Positions 7,988 to 15,968 of a DNA stretch of 20,707 nt are shown here, one piece after another. Below the pieces are notes generated by a model. That model was not told the origin of the DNA, ran no database searches, and saw only the letters and a program-made list of their open reading frames with translations. Source of the stretch: Alphaproteobacteria bacterium (GTDB lineage Bacteria > Pseudomonadota > Alphaproteobacteria > JAEULC01); NCBI GenBank assembly GCA_020851015.1, contig JADZDN010000049.1:1-20707 (forward strand). The letters run 5' to 3'. Positions within the stretch are counted from its first letter, which is position 1. Each line of letters starts with the position of its first letter. The position numbers were made by a program, and so were the translations under genes.

Positions 7988-9247
7988 ATGACCCCCACCG
8001 CTGCCCCGACCCGCGCCCTGGTTGCCTGGGCGTTCTATGACTGGGCCAATTCGGCCGTGGCGACGGTCATCACCAGCTTCGTGTTCTCGACCTATTTCAC
8101 CCGCGCCGTCGCCGTGACGCCGGAGCTCGGCACGGCGCAGTGGAGCCACGCCCAGAGCGCATCGGCCCTGGCGATCGCGGTCCTGGCGCCGATCCTCGGC
8201 GCGGTGGCCGATCGCGGCGGGCGGCGCAAGCCGTGGCTGGCCGCCTTCACGCTGACCAGCATCGTCGCGACCGCGTTGATGTGGTACGTGCGCCCGTCGC
8301 CGGACTACGCGATCCTGGCGCTGGTGCTGGTGGCGATCGGGACGCTGGGTTTCGAGTTCGGCACGGTGTTCTACAACGCCATGCTGCCCGACCTGGCGCC
8401 GCGCGCGAAGCTCGGCCGCTGGTCCGGCTGGGGCTGGGCGCTGGGCTATGTCGGCGGGCTCGGCGCGCTGGTGGTGTGCCTGGTCGGCTTCGTGCAGACC
8501 GACCGCCCCTGGTTCGGGGTCGGCACGGCGGAGGCCGCCAACATCCGCGCCACCACCGTCGTGGTCGCCGCCTGGTTCGCGGTCTTCGCCCTGCCCCTGT
8601 TCCTGTTCACGCCCGACACGCCGTCGCGCGGCACGACGATGGCAAGGGCGGTGCGCGAGGGCCTCGCCATGCTGGCCCATACGCTTCGCCAGCTGCGCCG
8701 GCGTCCCGTCATCGCCCGGTTCCTGCTGGCGCAGATGCTCTATGCCGACGGGCTCGCGACCCTGTTCGCCTTCGGCGGCATCTACGCGGCCGGCACCTTC
8801 GGCATGAGCTTCGCCGAGGTGATCCAGTTCGGCATCGTGCTGAACGTCACCGCCGGATTGGGCGCGGCCGCCTTCGCCCCGCTCGACGACCGGTTCGGCG
8901 CCAAGCGGACGATCGTCCTGTCGCTGATCGGCCTGATCCTCTGCGGCACCGTCGTCCTGCTGGTGCGCGACAAGGCGATGTTCTGGATCGCCGGCTCGGC
9001 GCTCGGCCTGTTCGTCGGACCGGCCCAGGCGGCGAGCCGCTCGATGATGGCGCGCCTGGCGCCGGCGGGCGAACGGGCCGAAATGTTTGGCCTCTTGGCA
9101 CTGTCGGGCAAGGCGACCGCCTTCCTCGGCCCCGCGTTGCTCGGCTGGGCGACGCTGGCCTTCTCCAGCCAGCGCGCCGGCATGGCGACCATCCTGCTGT
9201 TCTGGATCGCGGGGCTGGCGATGGTGATGCGGGTGAAGGAGCGGTGA
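7988..9247 (+). CDS. UMF1-family MFS transporter
   Basis: An inner-membrane protein of 419 residues with about 12 membrane helices. The opening AWAFYDWANSAVATVI and the following FVFSTYFTRAV are the signature of the UMF1 (Atg22-like) family of the major facilitator superfamily. After the second helix comes GAVADRGGRRKPWL, the loop 2-3 motif of MFS carriers. Further helices include PDYAILALVLVAIGTLGFEF, WGWALGYVGGLGALVVCLVG and a C-terminal set ending at TILLFWIAGLAMVMRVKER. The open frame extends upstream to 7928, but ATG 7988 (MTPTAAPTRALV) is preferred because it starts just before the family similarity and leaves the repeat at 7844-7936 outside the gene. No strong ribosome site is visible. 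Yeast Atg22 exports amino acids from the vacuole; the bacterial substrate is unknown. Confidence 0.92.
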   Translation: MTPTAAPTRALVAWAFYDWANSAVATVITSFVFSTYFTRAVAVTPELGTAQWSHAQSASALAIAVLAPILGAVADRGGRRKPWLAAFTLTSIVATALMWYVRPSPDYAILALVLVAIGTLGFEFGTVFYNAMLPDLAPRAKLGRWSGWGWALGYVGGLGALVVCLVGFVQTDRPWFGVGTAEAANIRATTVVVAAWFAVFALPLFLFTPDTPSRGTTMARAVREGLAMLAHTLRQLRRRPVIARFLLAQMLYADGLATLFAFGGIYAAGTFGMSFAEVIQFGIVLNVTAGLGAAAFAPLDDRFGAKRTIVLSLIGLILCGTVVLLVRDKAMFWIAGSALGLFVGPAQAASRSMMARLAPAGERAEMFGLLALSGKATAFLGPALLGWATLAFSSQRAGMATILLFWIAGLAMVMRVKER

Positions 9248-9248
9248 A

Positions 9249-9345
9249 GACCCTCCCCCTGCCCCCTCCCTGAGGGAGGAGGCGAAGAGATTGGCCACCA
9301 TACTTCTTCCCCCTCCCCCTTCAGGAGGAGGGCAGGGAGGGGGTC
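9249..9345. repeat. C-rich/G-rich inverted repeat between convergent genes
   Basis: A C-rich arm beginning at 9249 (GACCCTCCCCCTGCCCC) and its imperfect complement ending at 9345 (GGCAGGGAGGGGGTC) face each other across a short AT-richer centre (about 9288-9302). A smaller hairpin, CTCCCTGAGGGAG (9265-9277), sits in the left arm. The element fills almost the whole gap between two genes that run toward each other, so it may serve as a shared terminator or simply be a mobile palindromic repeat. Confidence 0.8.
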
Positions 9346-9350
9346 AGCCG

Positions 9351-11426
9351 CTAGATCTCCAGCTTCGCGATGGCGTCGGCCAGCGCCGCGCGGGCCTGGG
9401 CAAGTTTCTGCTTCGCGTCCTCCTCGGCCAGGCGCAGCTTGTCCAGACGGTCTTCCTGGGTCTTCAGGTTGTCGAGGTAGCGCTTGGCCAGATCGCCGCC
9501 CGTCGGCACGCTTTTCAGGTTGTCGCGCAGCCGCCCCTGGTCCTTGGCGATAGTGTCGCGCTCCGTGCCGATTTCCTTGATCTGGCGGTCGAGCCGGTCG
9601 ACCTCGCCCTGCATGCCGGCCAGGCGCTCGAGCGCCTGGCGCGCATTGTCCGGCACGCCGCCGGTGCGGGCATAGGCGAGCAGGCTTTGCTGGTTCAGGC
9701 TGGCGAGCTGCACCACGTTCAGGCGCTGGCGCTGGGTCGTGACATCGAGCGTGGTAACCCCGCCCTTCGCGAGCGCCTGGCGGATGCGCCACTGGCCGCG
9801 CGTCAGCTCGACATCGGAAGGCTTGGGCGACACCAGCTCCCAGTCCGGGGCGCGCGGCTGCTCGACGATCAGCAGGCGGTCCTCGTTGGCCGGCGCCTTG
9901 ATGCGGTAGCTCGTGGTCTGCTCGTCGCGATAAGTCACGGTCAGCACGCCGCGGGATATCTTCGCCTGCGCGACCGCCTCGCGCGATTTCATGTCGCGCT
10001 CGACCTGCACCTTCTGGTCGACGGCGAAGCTGAGCAGGCGGTTCTCGCCGGCCGGCAGCGGCGACAGGCGCGCGTCGCCGATGTAGTTGGCGCCGGCCTT
10101 GCCGCGCTCGTAGAGCGTCAGCACGCCGGGCGGCAGCCCGGCGCCGGTGTCGTTGGTCACGCGCACCGCGGCCAGCGGATTGGCCGCATTGACGCCCGGC
10201 TGGTAGAGCGCCACCCGCTCGATCGGCATCTCGCGGCTGACGATCGGCAGCGACAGGCTGTCGCCCGACTTCACCGATACCGGCGCCGGCGCCGTGAACA
10301 GCACCTGGGTCGTCGCCTCCTGCGATTCGGCGGCGATCAGGTCGGCCGGCGGAGGCGGCGGCGCCATGGGCATCGCCTCGCGCGCCATGGCCATGGCTGG
10401 CGCGGGCGCAGGTGCGGGCGCGGCGGCGGCCTGCTGCGCGGCAAACGTCGCGCGTGGCCGCAGCGCGCCTTCCTGCTGGGTCTTTGCCAGCGCGCCGCCC
10501 ATGCCGAGCGAGCCCTGGTCGGGTGGCGGCAGGACCCGGCCCAGCACCTCGACGGGCACTTCCGGGCGCCGGACGAAATAGGCGGTGTAGAGCTGCTGGC
10601 GGAAGGTCACGGGATTGCCCGAGACCAGCGTCAGCGCGACATCCTTCCAGTCGCGGCCGCTCAGATTTTCCAGCACGGCCCACCCCTGCATCAGCCCCTT
10701 GCCCTGCGTGCCGCTGTCCGGGGTGGTGAGGCGGTAGGAGGCCTTCCACAACGGTGCGCCGACGACATAGCCCACGCGCAAGGTGCGCTTGCCCGTGCCG
10801 CGCGTGGCGATCTGCAAGCTGCGCTGGTCCTGGACGCGGTGGCGCGCGATCGCGGCCAGCGCCTGGTCGACCTGGCGCTGAACCACGGGGTCGCTGAAGC
10901 GAACCGACTCCGCCTCCTCCAGCACGAACTGCCGCAAGCCGTCGGGCGCGATCAGGGTGACGCGGTGGCGCGTCGTCATGCCGGCGTCGTTGGGAAGCTG
11001 GGTCTGCTCGGCGATGACCTTGAGGATGCGGCCGGTGGTCTGGCGCGGCCCGCCCACCGTCACCTCGGCGCCGCGCAGGGCGTTGAGCAGGCCATCGGGC
11101 GAGTCCAGCGCGTCCTGGGTGAAGGGCAGGTCGCGGAACGCCTCGCTGAGCGGCTCGCGCCCGGGCAGCGAGATCGACCCGACGCCGCCCTTGTCGTCGA
11201 ACACGACGATGCTTTTCAGCACGTCGTCGACCTGGTCGAGCCGCACCGGCAGAGCCAGCTCGGCATCGCCCTCGACCGTCGCCTCCAGCTCGAAATACCC
11301 GACCCCGCCGGTGGACAGCAGCACGCGCTTGAGTTCCAGCGCGGGGATTTGGGCAAAGGCAGCGGGCATCGGCTCGCCCGCCAGGAACAGCGGCGCGGCA
11401 ACCAGGGCCAGGCGAAGGGCCTTCAT
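9351..11426 (-). CDS. Exported DUF4139 domain-containing protein
   Basis: A 691-residue protein with a Sec signal peptide (MKALRLALVAAPLFLA...), probably cleaved after AFA at residue 25. It should act in the periplasm or outer envelope. Residues about 30-180 form a beta-rich N-terminal region (RVLLSTGGVGYFELEATVEG, LPVRLDQVDDVLKSIVVFDD). The middle has the DUF4139 pattern (VGYVVGAPLWKASYRL, WAVLENLSGRDWKDVALTLV, ending at TAYFVRRP). Residues about 328-362 are an Ala/Pro/Met-rich segment. The C-terminal half holds a second beta domain (PANEDRLLIVEQPRAPDWEL) and a coiled coil from about 620 to the end (MQGEVDRLDRQIKEIGTERD). The start ATG has GGAGGA seven bases upstream. DUF4139 proteins have no established bacterial function. 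No operon partner is seen. Confidence 0.88.
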   Translation of the reverse strand: MKALRLALVAAPLFLAGEPMPAAFAQIPALELKRVLLSTGGVGYFELEATVEGDAELALPVRLDQVDDVLKSIVVFDDKGGVGSISLPGREPLSEAFRDLPFTQDALDSPDGLLNALRGAEVTVGGPRQTTGRILKVIAEQTQLPNDAGMTTRHRVTLIAPDGLRQFVLEEAESVRFSDPVVQRQVDQALAAIARHRVQDQRSLQIATRGTGKRTLRVGYVVGAPLWKASYRLTTPDSGTQGKGLMQGWAVLENLSGRDWKDVALTLVSGNPVTFRQQLYTAYFVRRPEVPVEVLGRVLPPPDQGSLGMGGALAKTQQEGALRPRATFAAQQAAAAPAPAPAPAMAMAREAMPMAPPPPPADLIAAESQEATTQVLFTAPAPVSVKSGDSLSLPIVSREMPIERVALYQPGVNAANPLAAVRVTNDTGAGLPPGVLTLYERGKAGANYIGDARLSPLPAGENRLLSFAVDQKVQVERDMKSREAVAQAKISRGVLTVTYRDEQTTSYRIKAPANEDRLLIVEQPRAPDWELVSPKPSDVELTRGQWRIRQALAKGGVTTLDVTTQRQRLNVVQLASLNQQSLLAYARTGGVPDNARQALERLAGMQGEVDRLDRQIKEIGTERDTIAKDQGRLRDNLKSVPTGGDLAKRYLDNLKTQEDRLDKLRLAEEDAKQKLAQARAALADAIAKLEI

Positions 11427-11459
11427 GCGGGGTTCCTCCGGGAAACGGCTCGAACGGCC

Positions 11460-11465
11460 ATTGTA
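11460..11465 (-). promoter_or_regulatory. Candidate -10 box of the DUF4139 gene
   Basis: On the minus strand TACAAT lies 33 bases before the start codon at 11426 and about 20 bases before the ribosome site GGAGGA. No convincing -35 box is seen at the usual distance; the sequence there is AAACAA-like. The 204-base gap 11427-11630 separates two divergent genes and should hold both promoters. Confidence 0.35.
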
Positions 11466-11563
11466 GCGGAGCCTGCCGGGCTTGTTTGGCGCTTTTGTGG
11501 CGCAGTTGCGGCGCCGATGCGCCGCCGCGCGTTAACGTCGGGATCGCGCCGTCGCCGCGGCGG

Positions 11564-11592
11564 TTGGAGGGCGATCCGCGCGCGGGTAGAGT
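11564..11592 (+). promoter_or_regulatory. Candidate promoter of the UxaA-like dehydratase gene
   Basis: TTGGAG (11564-11569) and TAGAGT (11587-11592) are separated by 17 bases on the plus strand, and the -10 box ends 38 bases before ATG 11631. The layout matches the tRNA-Arg promoter at 1244-1272 (TTGCGC, 17 bases, TAGATT). Confidence 0.4.
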
Positions 11593-11630
11593 GGCCGGCA
11601 TCCCGTAGCGGTTTCTGGAGCCCTGGCCCC

Positions 11631-13172
11631 ATGCTCGACCTGTCGCAGAAGCGCGTTTCTGGCCCGATCATCCGCCTGCACTCCGCCGACAACGTCGTGG
11701 TCGCCCGGATCGACGTCGCCGCCGGCACCCCGGTGCCCGAGGAAAACGTGGTCGCGCGCAGCAAGGTGCCCGCGGGCTACAAGATCGCGACCCGGCACCT
11801 CGGCAAGGGCGACCCGATCCTGAAGTACAACACGGTGATCGGCTTCGCCGGCGAGGACATTTCCGCCGGCACGATGGTGCACGGCCACAACATCGAATTC
11901 CGCGAGTTCGACCGCGACTACGCCCATGCCAGCGAATACCGGCCAATCGAGCCGGTGGCCGCCCCCGCGACCTTCCAGGGCATCGTGCGGCCGGACGGGC
12001 GGGTGGCGACGCGCAACTACATCGGCATCATCTCCACCGTGAACTGCTCGGCCACGGTGGTGCACGAGATCGCCGACCGGTTCACGCGCGATGTCCTGGC
12101 CGACTTCCCGAACATCGACGGCGTCGCCGCCTTCACCCATGCGCTGGGCTGCGGCATGGAGATGACTGGCGAGCCGATGCAGCTTCTGCGCCGCACGCTG
12201 GGCGGCTACGCCAAGCATCCCAACCTGGCCGGCGTGCTGGTGATCGGGTTGGGCTGCGAGCGCTGCCAGGTAGGCGGGCTGATGGAGCAGGAGAAGCTGA
12301 ACGCGGGCCCGCTGATGCGCACCATGGTGATGCAGGAGGAGGGCGGCACGCGCAAGACCATCGAGCACGGACTGGGCATCGTGAAGGAGATGCTGCCCGA
12401 GGCCAACAAGGTCCGGCGCCAGACCGTGCCGGCGAGCCACATCACCGTGGGCCTGCAATGCGGCGGGTCGGACGGGTTCTCGTCGATCACCGCCAACCCG
12501 GCGCTGGGCGCGGCCGTCGACATCCTGGCGCGCCACGGCGGCACCGGCATCCTGTCGGAGACGCCCGAGATCTACGGCGTCGAGCACACGCTGACCCGCC
12601 GCGCCGCCAGTAGGGAAGTGGGCGAGAAGCTGATCGAGCGCATCCGCTGGTGGAAGGATGAATATTCGGTGGGCCGCGACGTGCAGATCAACGGCAAGGT
12701 CAGCCCCGGCAACCAGACCGGCGGCCTCGCCAACATCTTCGAGAAATCATTGGGCTCGTCGATGAAGGGCGGCACCGGGCCGCTGATGGAGGTCTACAAA
12801 TACGCCGAGCCGGTGACGGCCAAGGGCTTCGTGTTCATGGACACGCCGGGCTACGACCCGGTCTCGGCCACCGGCCAGATCGCCGGGGGCGCCAATATCG
12901 TTGCGTTCACCACCGGCCGCGGCTCGTGCTTCGGCGCCAAGCCGGTGCCGTCGCTGAAGCTCGCCACCAACACGCCGATGTTCAAGCGCATGGAAGAGGA
13001 CATGGACGTGAACTGCGGCGCGGTGCTGGACGGCACGGCGTCGATCCAGGAGATGGGCCAGAGAATCTTCGAGCAATTCCTGCGCACCGCCTCGGGCGAG
13101 CCGACCAAGAGCGAGCAGCTGGGCCTCGGCCGCCACGAATTCGTGCCGTGGCAGATCGGGATCGTGGGATAG
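11631..13172 (+). CDS. UxaA/GarD-family sugar-acid dehydratase (altronate/galactarate dehydratase-like)
   Basis: A 513-residue cytoplasmic enzyme. It contains both parts of the family in one chain: an N-terminal SAF-type domain (residues about 12-85, IRLHSADNVVVARIDVAAGT) and the large catalytic UxaA region. Family hallmarks are RNYIGIISTVNCSATVVHEI, HALGCGMEMTG (Cys174), VIGLGCERCQ (Cys209 and Cys212), LQCGGSDGFSSITANPALG (Cys277) and FTTGRGSCFGAKPVPSLKLA (Cys433). These enzymes dehydrate altronate, galactarate or related aldonates and aldarates to 2-keto-3-deoxy acids, typically with Fe(II). The start is ATG 11631 with GGAG ten bases upstream. A much longer open frame back to 9291 is antisense to the DUF4139 gene and is not used. 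It is convergent with the kinase gene, 36 bases away. The exact substrate cannot be told. Confidence 0.92.
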   Translation: MLDLSQKRVSGPIIRLHSADNVVVARIDVAAGTPVPEENVVARSKVPAGYKIATRHLGKGDPILKYNTVIGFAGEDISAGTMVHGHNIEFREFDRDYAHASEYRPIEPVAAPATFQGIVRPDGRVATRNYIGIISTVNCSATVVHEIADRFTRDVLADFPNIDGVAAFTHALGCGMEMTGEPMQLLRRTLGGYAKHPNLAGVLVIGLGCERCQVGGLMEQEKLNAGPLMRTMVMQEEGGTRKTIEHGLGIVKEMLPEANKVRRQTVPASHITVGLQCGGSDGFSSITANPALGAAVDILARHGGTGILSETPEIYGVEHTLTRRAASREVGEKLIERIRWWKDEYSVGRDVQINGKVSPGNQTGGLANIFEKSLGSSMKGGTGPLMEVYKYAEPVTAKGFVFMDTPGYDPVSATGQIAGGANIVAFTTGRGSCFGAKPVPSLKLATNTPMFKRMEEDMDVNCGAVLDGTASIQEMGQRIFEQFLRTASGEPTKSEQLGLGRHEFVPWQIGIVG

Positions 13173-13208
13173 GCGGCGCGGCGGCCTTCGAGCGACCGGC
13201 GATCGGCC

Positions 13209-14873
13209 TTACGCGACCTTCAGGGATGCGGGCAGCACGATCTCGAAGCTGGCGCCCGTCGCGCGCCGTCCGATCCGCAGCTTGCCGCCGAGCTGCGCGG
13301 TCAACGCCTGGACCACGCGAAGTCCCAGGGACCGCACTTTCTCGAGCGAGAAACCCGGCGGCAGGCCCGGGCCATCGTCCTCGACGCCGAGCACCAGCCC
13401 GTCATCGCGATGGTGGAACGACACAGCGATATCGGTCGGTTGCCCCGGGGCGGCGGCGTGCTTCAGCGCATTGGTCACGAGCTCGTTGACGATGATCCCA
13501 AGGCTGCAGGCCGTCGCGGTGGACACGCTGGCCGCCTCCGCCGATACCGTCACCCGCCCGCCGGTGTCGCCCAGGAAGGCCTTCTCCAGCTCTCCGGCGA
13601 TACCCTGCAGAAACGCCTTGAAATCGACGGTCCCTGTCGCCTCCGAAAGGTGCAGGTCGCGATAGATGTTGCCGATCGCGAGCACCCTGTTCTGCGCATC
13701 CACCAATGCGGCCTGGATTCGCGGATCGTCCTCGCCGGCCTGCTGCAAGCGCAGCATCGACGAAAGAAGCTGAAGGCTGTTCATCACGCGATGCTGCATT
13801 TCCCGGATCAGCATCGTCTTCTGCTGCAACAGGGATGCGATCGCGGCGGCCATCTGGTTCAGCGCCGTGGCGAGCTGGCCGAGCTCGGTCGACGACTTCG
13901 CGTAGGGGAAGCCCGCCGAAAGGTCGCCCGCACCCATCCGCTGCGCCGCCGCGACCGTTCGCTGGATCGGCCGCCGGATCAGGACCGTGCCGACCCACCA
14001 AGCGCCGCCGACCGAGAACGCGAAGGCGGCGGCGACAAGAATGAGCGTCTGGACCATCGCCAGATTGCCGGCCTCCAGCGCCAGGTCCCTGTCCACGCCG
14101 ACCAGCATCGTCCAGCCGCTGCTCTGGGCGCCCACCGGGGCGGCCGCGATGATGTATTCCCGCCCGTCGCGGCCGCGATACTCGAAGGTCGGTCCGCGCG
14201 CCAGCAGCTTGTCCAGGGCGGCGATCCCCGAACGGCGACCGATATCGTCCGGCCGTCGCGGCAGCCGGACGGCAATTTGGCGGTCCCGGTCCAGCAGCGC
14301 CATCACCTTGCGGCGATCGTCGAAACCCTCCGCCAGCGTTCGGGCCAGTACGTCAAGGTCGATCGCGTGGGTGACGACCCCCGCCAGCTCGCCGTCCAGA
14401 TCCCAAATCACGTCGGACACGTCGATCGCGTAGCGTCCGGTCAGGCGGCTGGCAATCACGTTGCCCATCGCCGGCCCCTTGGCCTGCAGCGCGTTCTGGA
14501 AATAGGCGCGGTCGCTGACATTCAGGTCGGGCGGCCAAGGCAGCGCGCCGCAGACGACCCGTCCCGAAAGTTCGACAAGGGCGATGTTCAAGTAGATCGG
14601 CGCGCTGGCCTTCAGCGAGCGCGCGAAGGCCGAGCACGCCTCGGTCGGCCTGCCGCTGTCCAGGTAATAGCGCACCAGCGCGCGGTTCATCTGGCGCGTG
14701 CCGTCGATGATGGCGTTCAGCCGCGCCGCGTTCAACCGCGCCTCCTCGAGCACCGTGGCATGCGCCACGTCATACAGGCGCGTTCGTGCCCGCAGACTGT
14801 CGACGATTCCCAATCCCGCCAGCGGAAGCGTGGCGGCGGCAACCAGCGCGACAAGGCGGGTCCGGATGCTCAT
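13209..14873 (-). CDS. Membrane sensor histidine kinase (dCache, HAMP, HisKA_2)
   Basis: A 554-residue inner-membrane kinase. TM1 is residues about 7-25. A periplasmic Cache-like sensor follows (residues about 35-270; LNVSDRAYFQNAL, VIWDLDGELAGVVTHAIDLD). TM2 is about 272-298, then a HAMP linker (RRPIQRTVAAAQRMGAGDLS). The dimerisation domain is HisKA_2 type, with the phospho-acceptor His361 in EMQHRVMNSLQLLSSML. The ATPase has the N box NELVTNALKH (Asn463, Asn468), the G1 box EDDGPGLPPG and the G2 box RSLGLRVV. All expected catalytic residues are present. No response regulator is encoded nearby, so its partner is elsewhere. A GGGGGAG ribosome site precedes the ATG by 12 bases. The gene lies 89 bases after the hydroxyacid dehydrogenase stop, a gap containing a possible -10 box ACAATA. 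Cache sensors commonly bind carboxylates or amino acids, which would suit the adjacent catabolic genes; this is inference. Confidence 0.93.
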   Translation of the reverse strand: MSIRTRLVALVAAATLPLAGLGIVDSLRARTRLYDVAHATVLEEARLNAARLNAIIDGTRQMNRALVRYYLDSGRPTEACSAFARSLKASAPIYLNIALVELSGRVVCGALPWPPDLNVSDRAYFQNALQAKGPAMGNVIASRLTGRYAIDVSDVIWDLDGELAGVVTHAIDLDVLARTLAEGFDDRRKVMALLDRDRQIAVRLPRRPDDIGRRSGIAALDKLLARGPTFEYRGRDGREYIIAAAPVGAQSSGWTMLVGVDRDLALEAGNLAMVQTLILVAAAFAFSVGGAWWVGTVLIRRPIQRTVAAAQRMGAGDLSAGFPYAKSSTELGQLATALNQMAAAIASLLQQKTMLIREMQHRVMNSLQLLSSMLRLQQAGEDDPRIQAALVDAQNRVLAIGNIYRDLHLSEATGTVDFKAFLQGIAGELEKAFLGDTGGRVTVSAEAASVSTATACSLGIIVNELVTNALKHAAAPGQPTDIAVSFHHRDDGLVLGVEDDGPGLPPGFSLEKVRSLGLRVVQALTAQLGGKLRIGRRATGASFEIVLPASLKVA

Positions 14874-14962
14874 GAAGGATCGCTGCTCCCCCGCCGATAT
14901 TGTCAGCCTGGGCCGGGCGATGTCGAATCCGCATCGGCCTGGCGCTTACCGGGCTGCCCGGA

Positions 14963-15952
14963 TCAGGCCAACGCCTTCAGCCGCGTGGCCTTGTCGGCGT
15001 TGACCGCGCCGGGGGGCGCGGCGCCTTTCACGATCGCGGAGACCTGGCGCACGGTCTCGAGCGCCTGGTGCGCCGCCGCCTGCGGCGTCAGGCCGCCGAT
15101 ATGGGGCGTGGCGATCATGGTCGGCAGCATGGCAAGCGCCGGTGTGGGCATCTGGTCGTGGGCGCGGCCGACGTCCATCGCCGCGCCGGCGATCTGACCC
15201 TGCTTCAGCGCCCATTCCAGCGCCGCCTCGTCGACCAGGTTGCCGCGCGAGACGTTGATGAAAAACGCGGTCTTCTTCATGCGCGCGAAGGCGGCGGCGT
15301 TCACCAGGTTCTCGGTCTGGTCGTTGGCCACCACCAGGCAGACGACGAAATCGGACTCCGCCAGCAGCCGGGGCAGCTCGACCTGCTCGATCCCCTTCTT
15401 GTCGGATTTCACGAAGGGGTCCGATACCAGCACGCGCATGCCGAAGGCGACGCCGAGGTCGGCCAGGTGACGGCCGATCGCGCCATAGCCCATGACGCCG
15501 AGCGTGCTGCCCTTGAGCTGGCGTCCCATGACCGGCGCCGGCACTTCGGCGCGGCGATAGGACTGGCTGGCGTTGCCGATGCCGCGGCCCAGGTCGATCA
15601 TGAACCCGACCACCAGCTCGGCGACCGAGGCGACGAAGCCGGGGCTGGCATGGGTCACCAGCACGCCGTGGCGCGAGGCGGCCGGCACGTCGACGTTGCG
15701 GATGTCGACCGCGCAGCGCACGAAGGCGCGCAGACTGGGCAATCCGTCGAACACCGCGGCCGGTCCCGGCGTCTGGCGGTCCGAGACGATCACGTCGCAA
15801 TCCCGGGCGGCGGCGACCAGCCCGGCAGCGTCCCACGGCGTGTCGGCGTCGTTCAGCCGCACCTCGCCCAGCGCGCGCAGCCCCGCCAGCGCCTCGTCGG
15901 GGTAATAGAGCACGCGCGCCGGCTTGGGCGACGTCAGCAGAATCTTCGGCAT
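14963..15952 (-). CDS. D-2-hydroxyacid dehydrogenase-family protein, atypical active site
   Basis: A 329-residue cytoplasmic protein of the NAD-dependent 2-hydroxyacid dehydrogenase fold, which normally interconverts 2-hydroxy and 2-keto acids. It has the substrate-domain start MPKILLTSPKPARVLYYPDE, the dinucleotide motif GYGAIG (155-160) and Asp178 at the end of the second strand, which favours NAD. It keeps the catalytic Arg236 (NVSRGNLVDE) and the catalytic His284 (TPHIGG). The usual catalytic Glu, expected in a DVFxxEP stretch, is absent: the sequence is DVGRAHDQMP (260-269), placing His265 there. The start ATG 15952 has GAGGGAA eight bases upstream; the longer frame to 16060 overlaps the SDR gene and is rejected. 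It follows the SDR gene by 16 bases, so they are co-transcribed. The substrate is unknown. Confidence 0.9.
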   Translation of the reverse strand: MPKILLTSPKPARVLYYPDEALAGLRALGEVRLNDADTPWDAAGLVAAARDCDVIVSDRQTPGPAAVFDGLPSLRAFVRCAVDIRNVDVPAASRHGVLVTHASPGFVASVAELVVGFMIDLGRGIGNASQSYRRAEVPAPVMGRQLKGSTLGVMGYGAIGRHLADLGVAFGMRVLVSDPFVKSDKKGIEQVELPRLLAESDFVVCLVVANDQTENLVNAAAFARMKKTAFFINVSRGNLVDEAALEWALKQGQIAGAAMDVGRAHDQMPTPALAMLPTMIATPHIGGLTPQAAAHQALETVRQVSAIVKGAAPPGAVNADKATRLKALA

Positions 15953-15968
15953 GGACGGGTTCCCTCGA

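Noticed and set aside
8782..11601. 939-codon minus-strand open frame over the MFS and DUF4139 genes
   Set aside because: Another frame of two well-supported genes; Arg/Gly/Ala-rich and without family features.
9291..11630. An N-terminal extension of the UxaA-like protein of about 780 residues
   Set aside because: It is the antisense reading of the DUF4139 gene and has no domain. ATG 11631 with a ribosome site and the SAF domain directly after it is the natural start.
13410..15197. 595-codon plus-strand open frame opposite the kinase gene
   Set aside because: Antisense shadow without domain or ribosome site.
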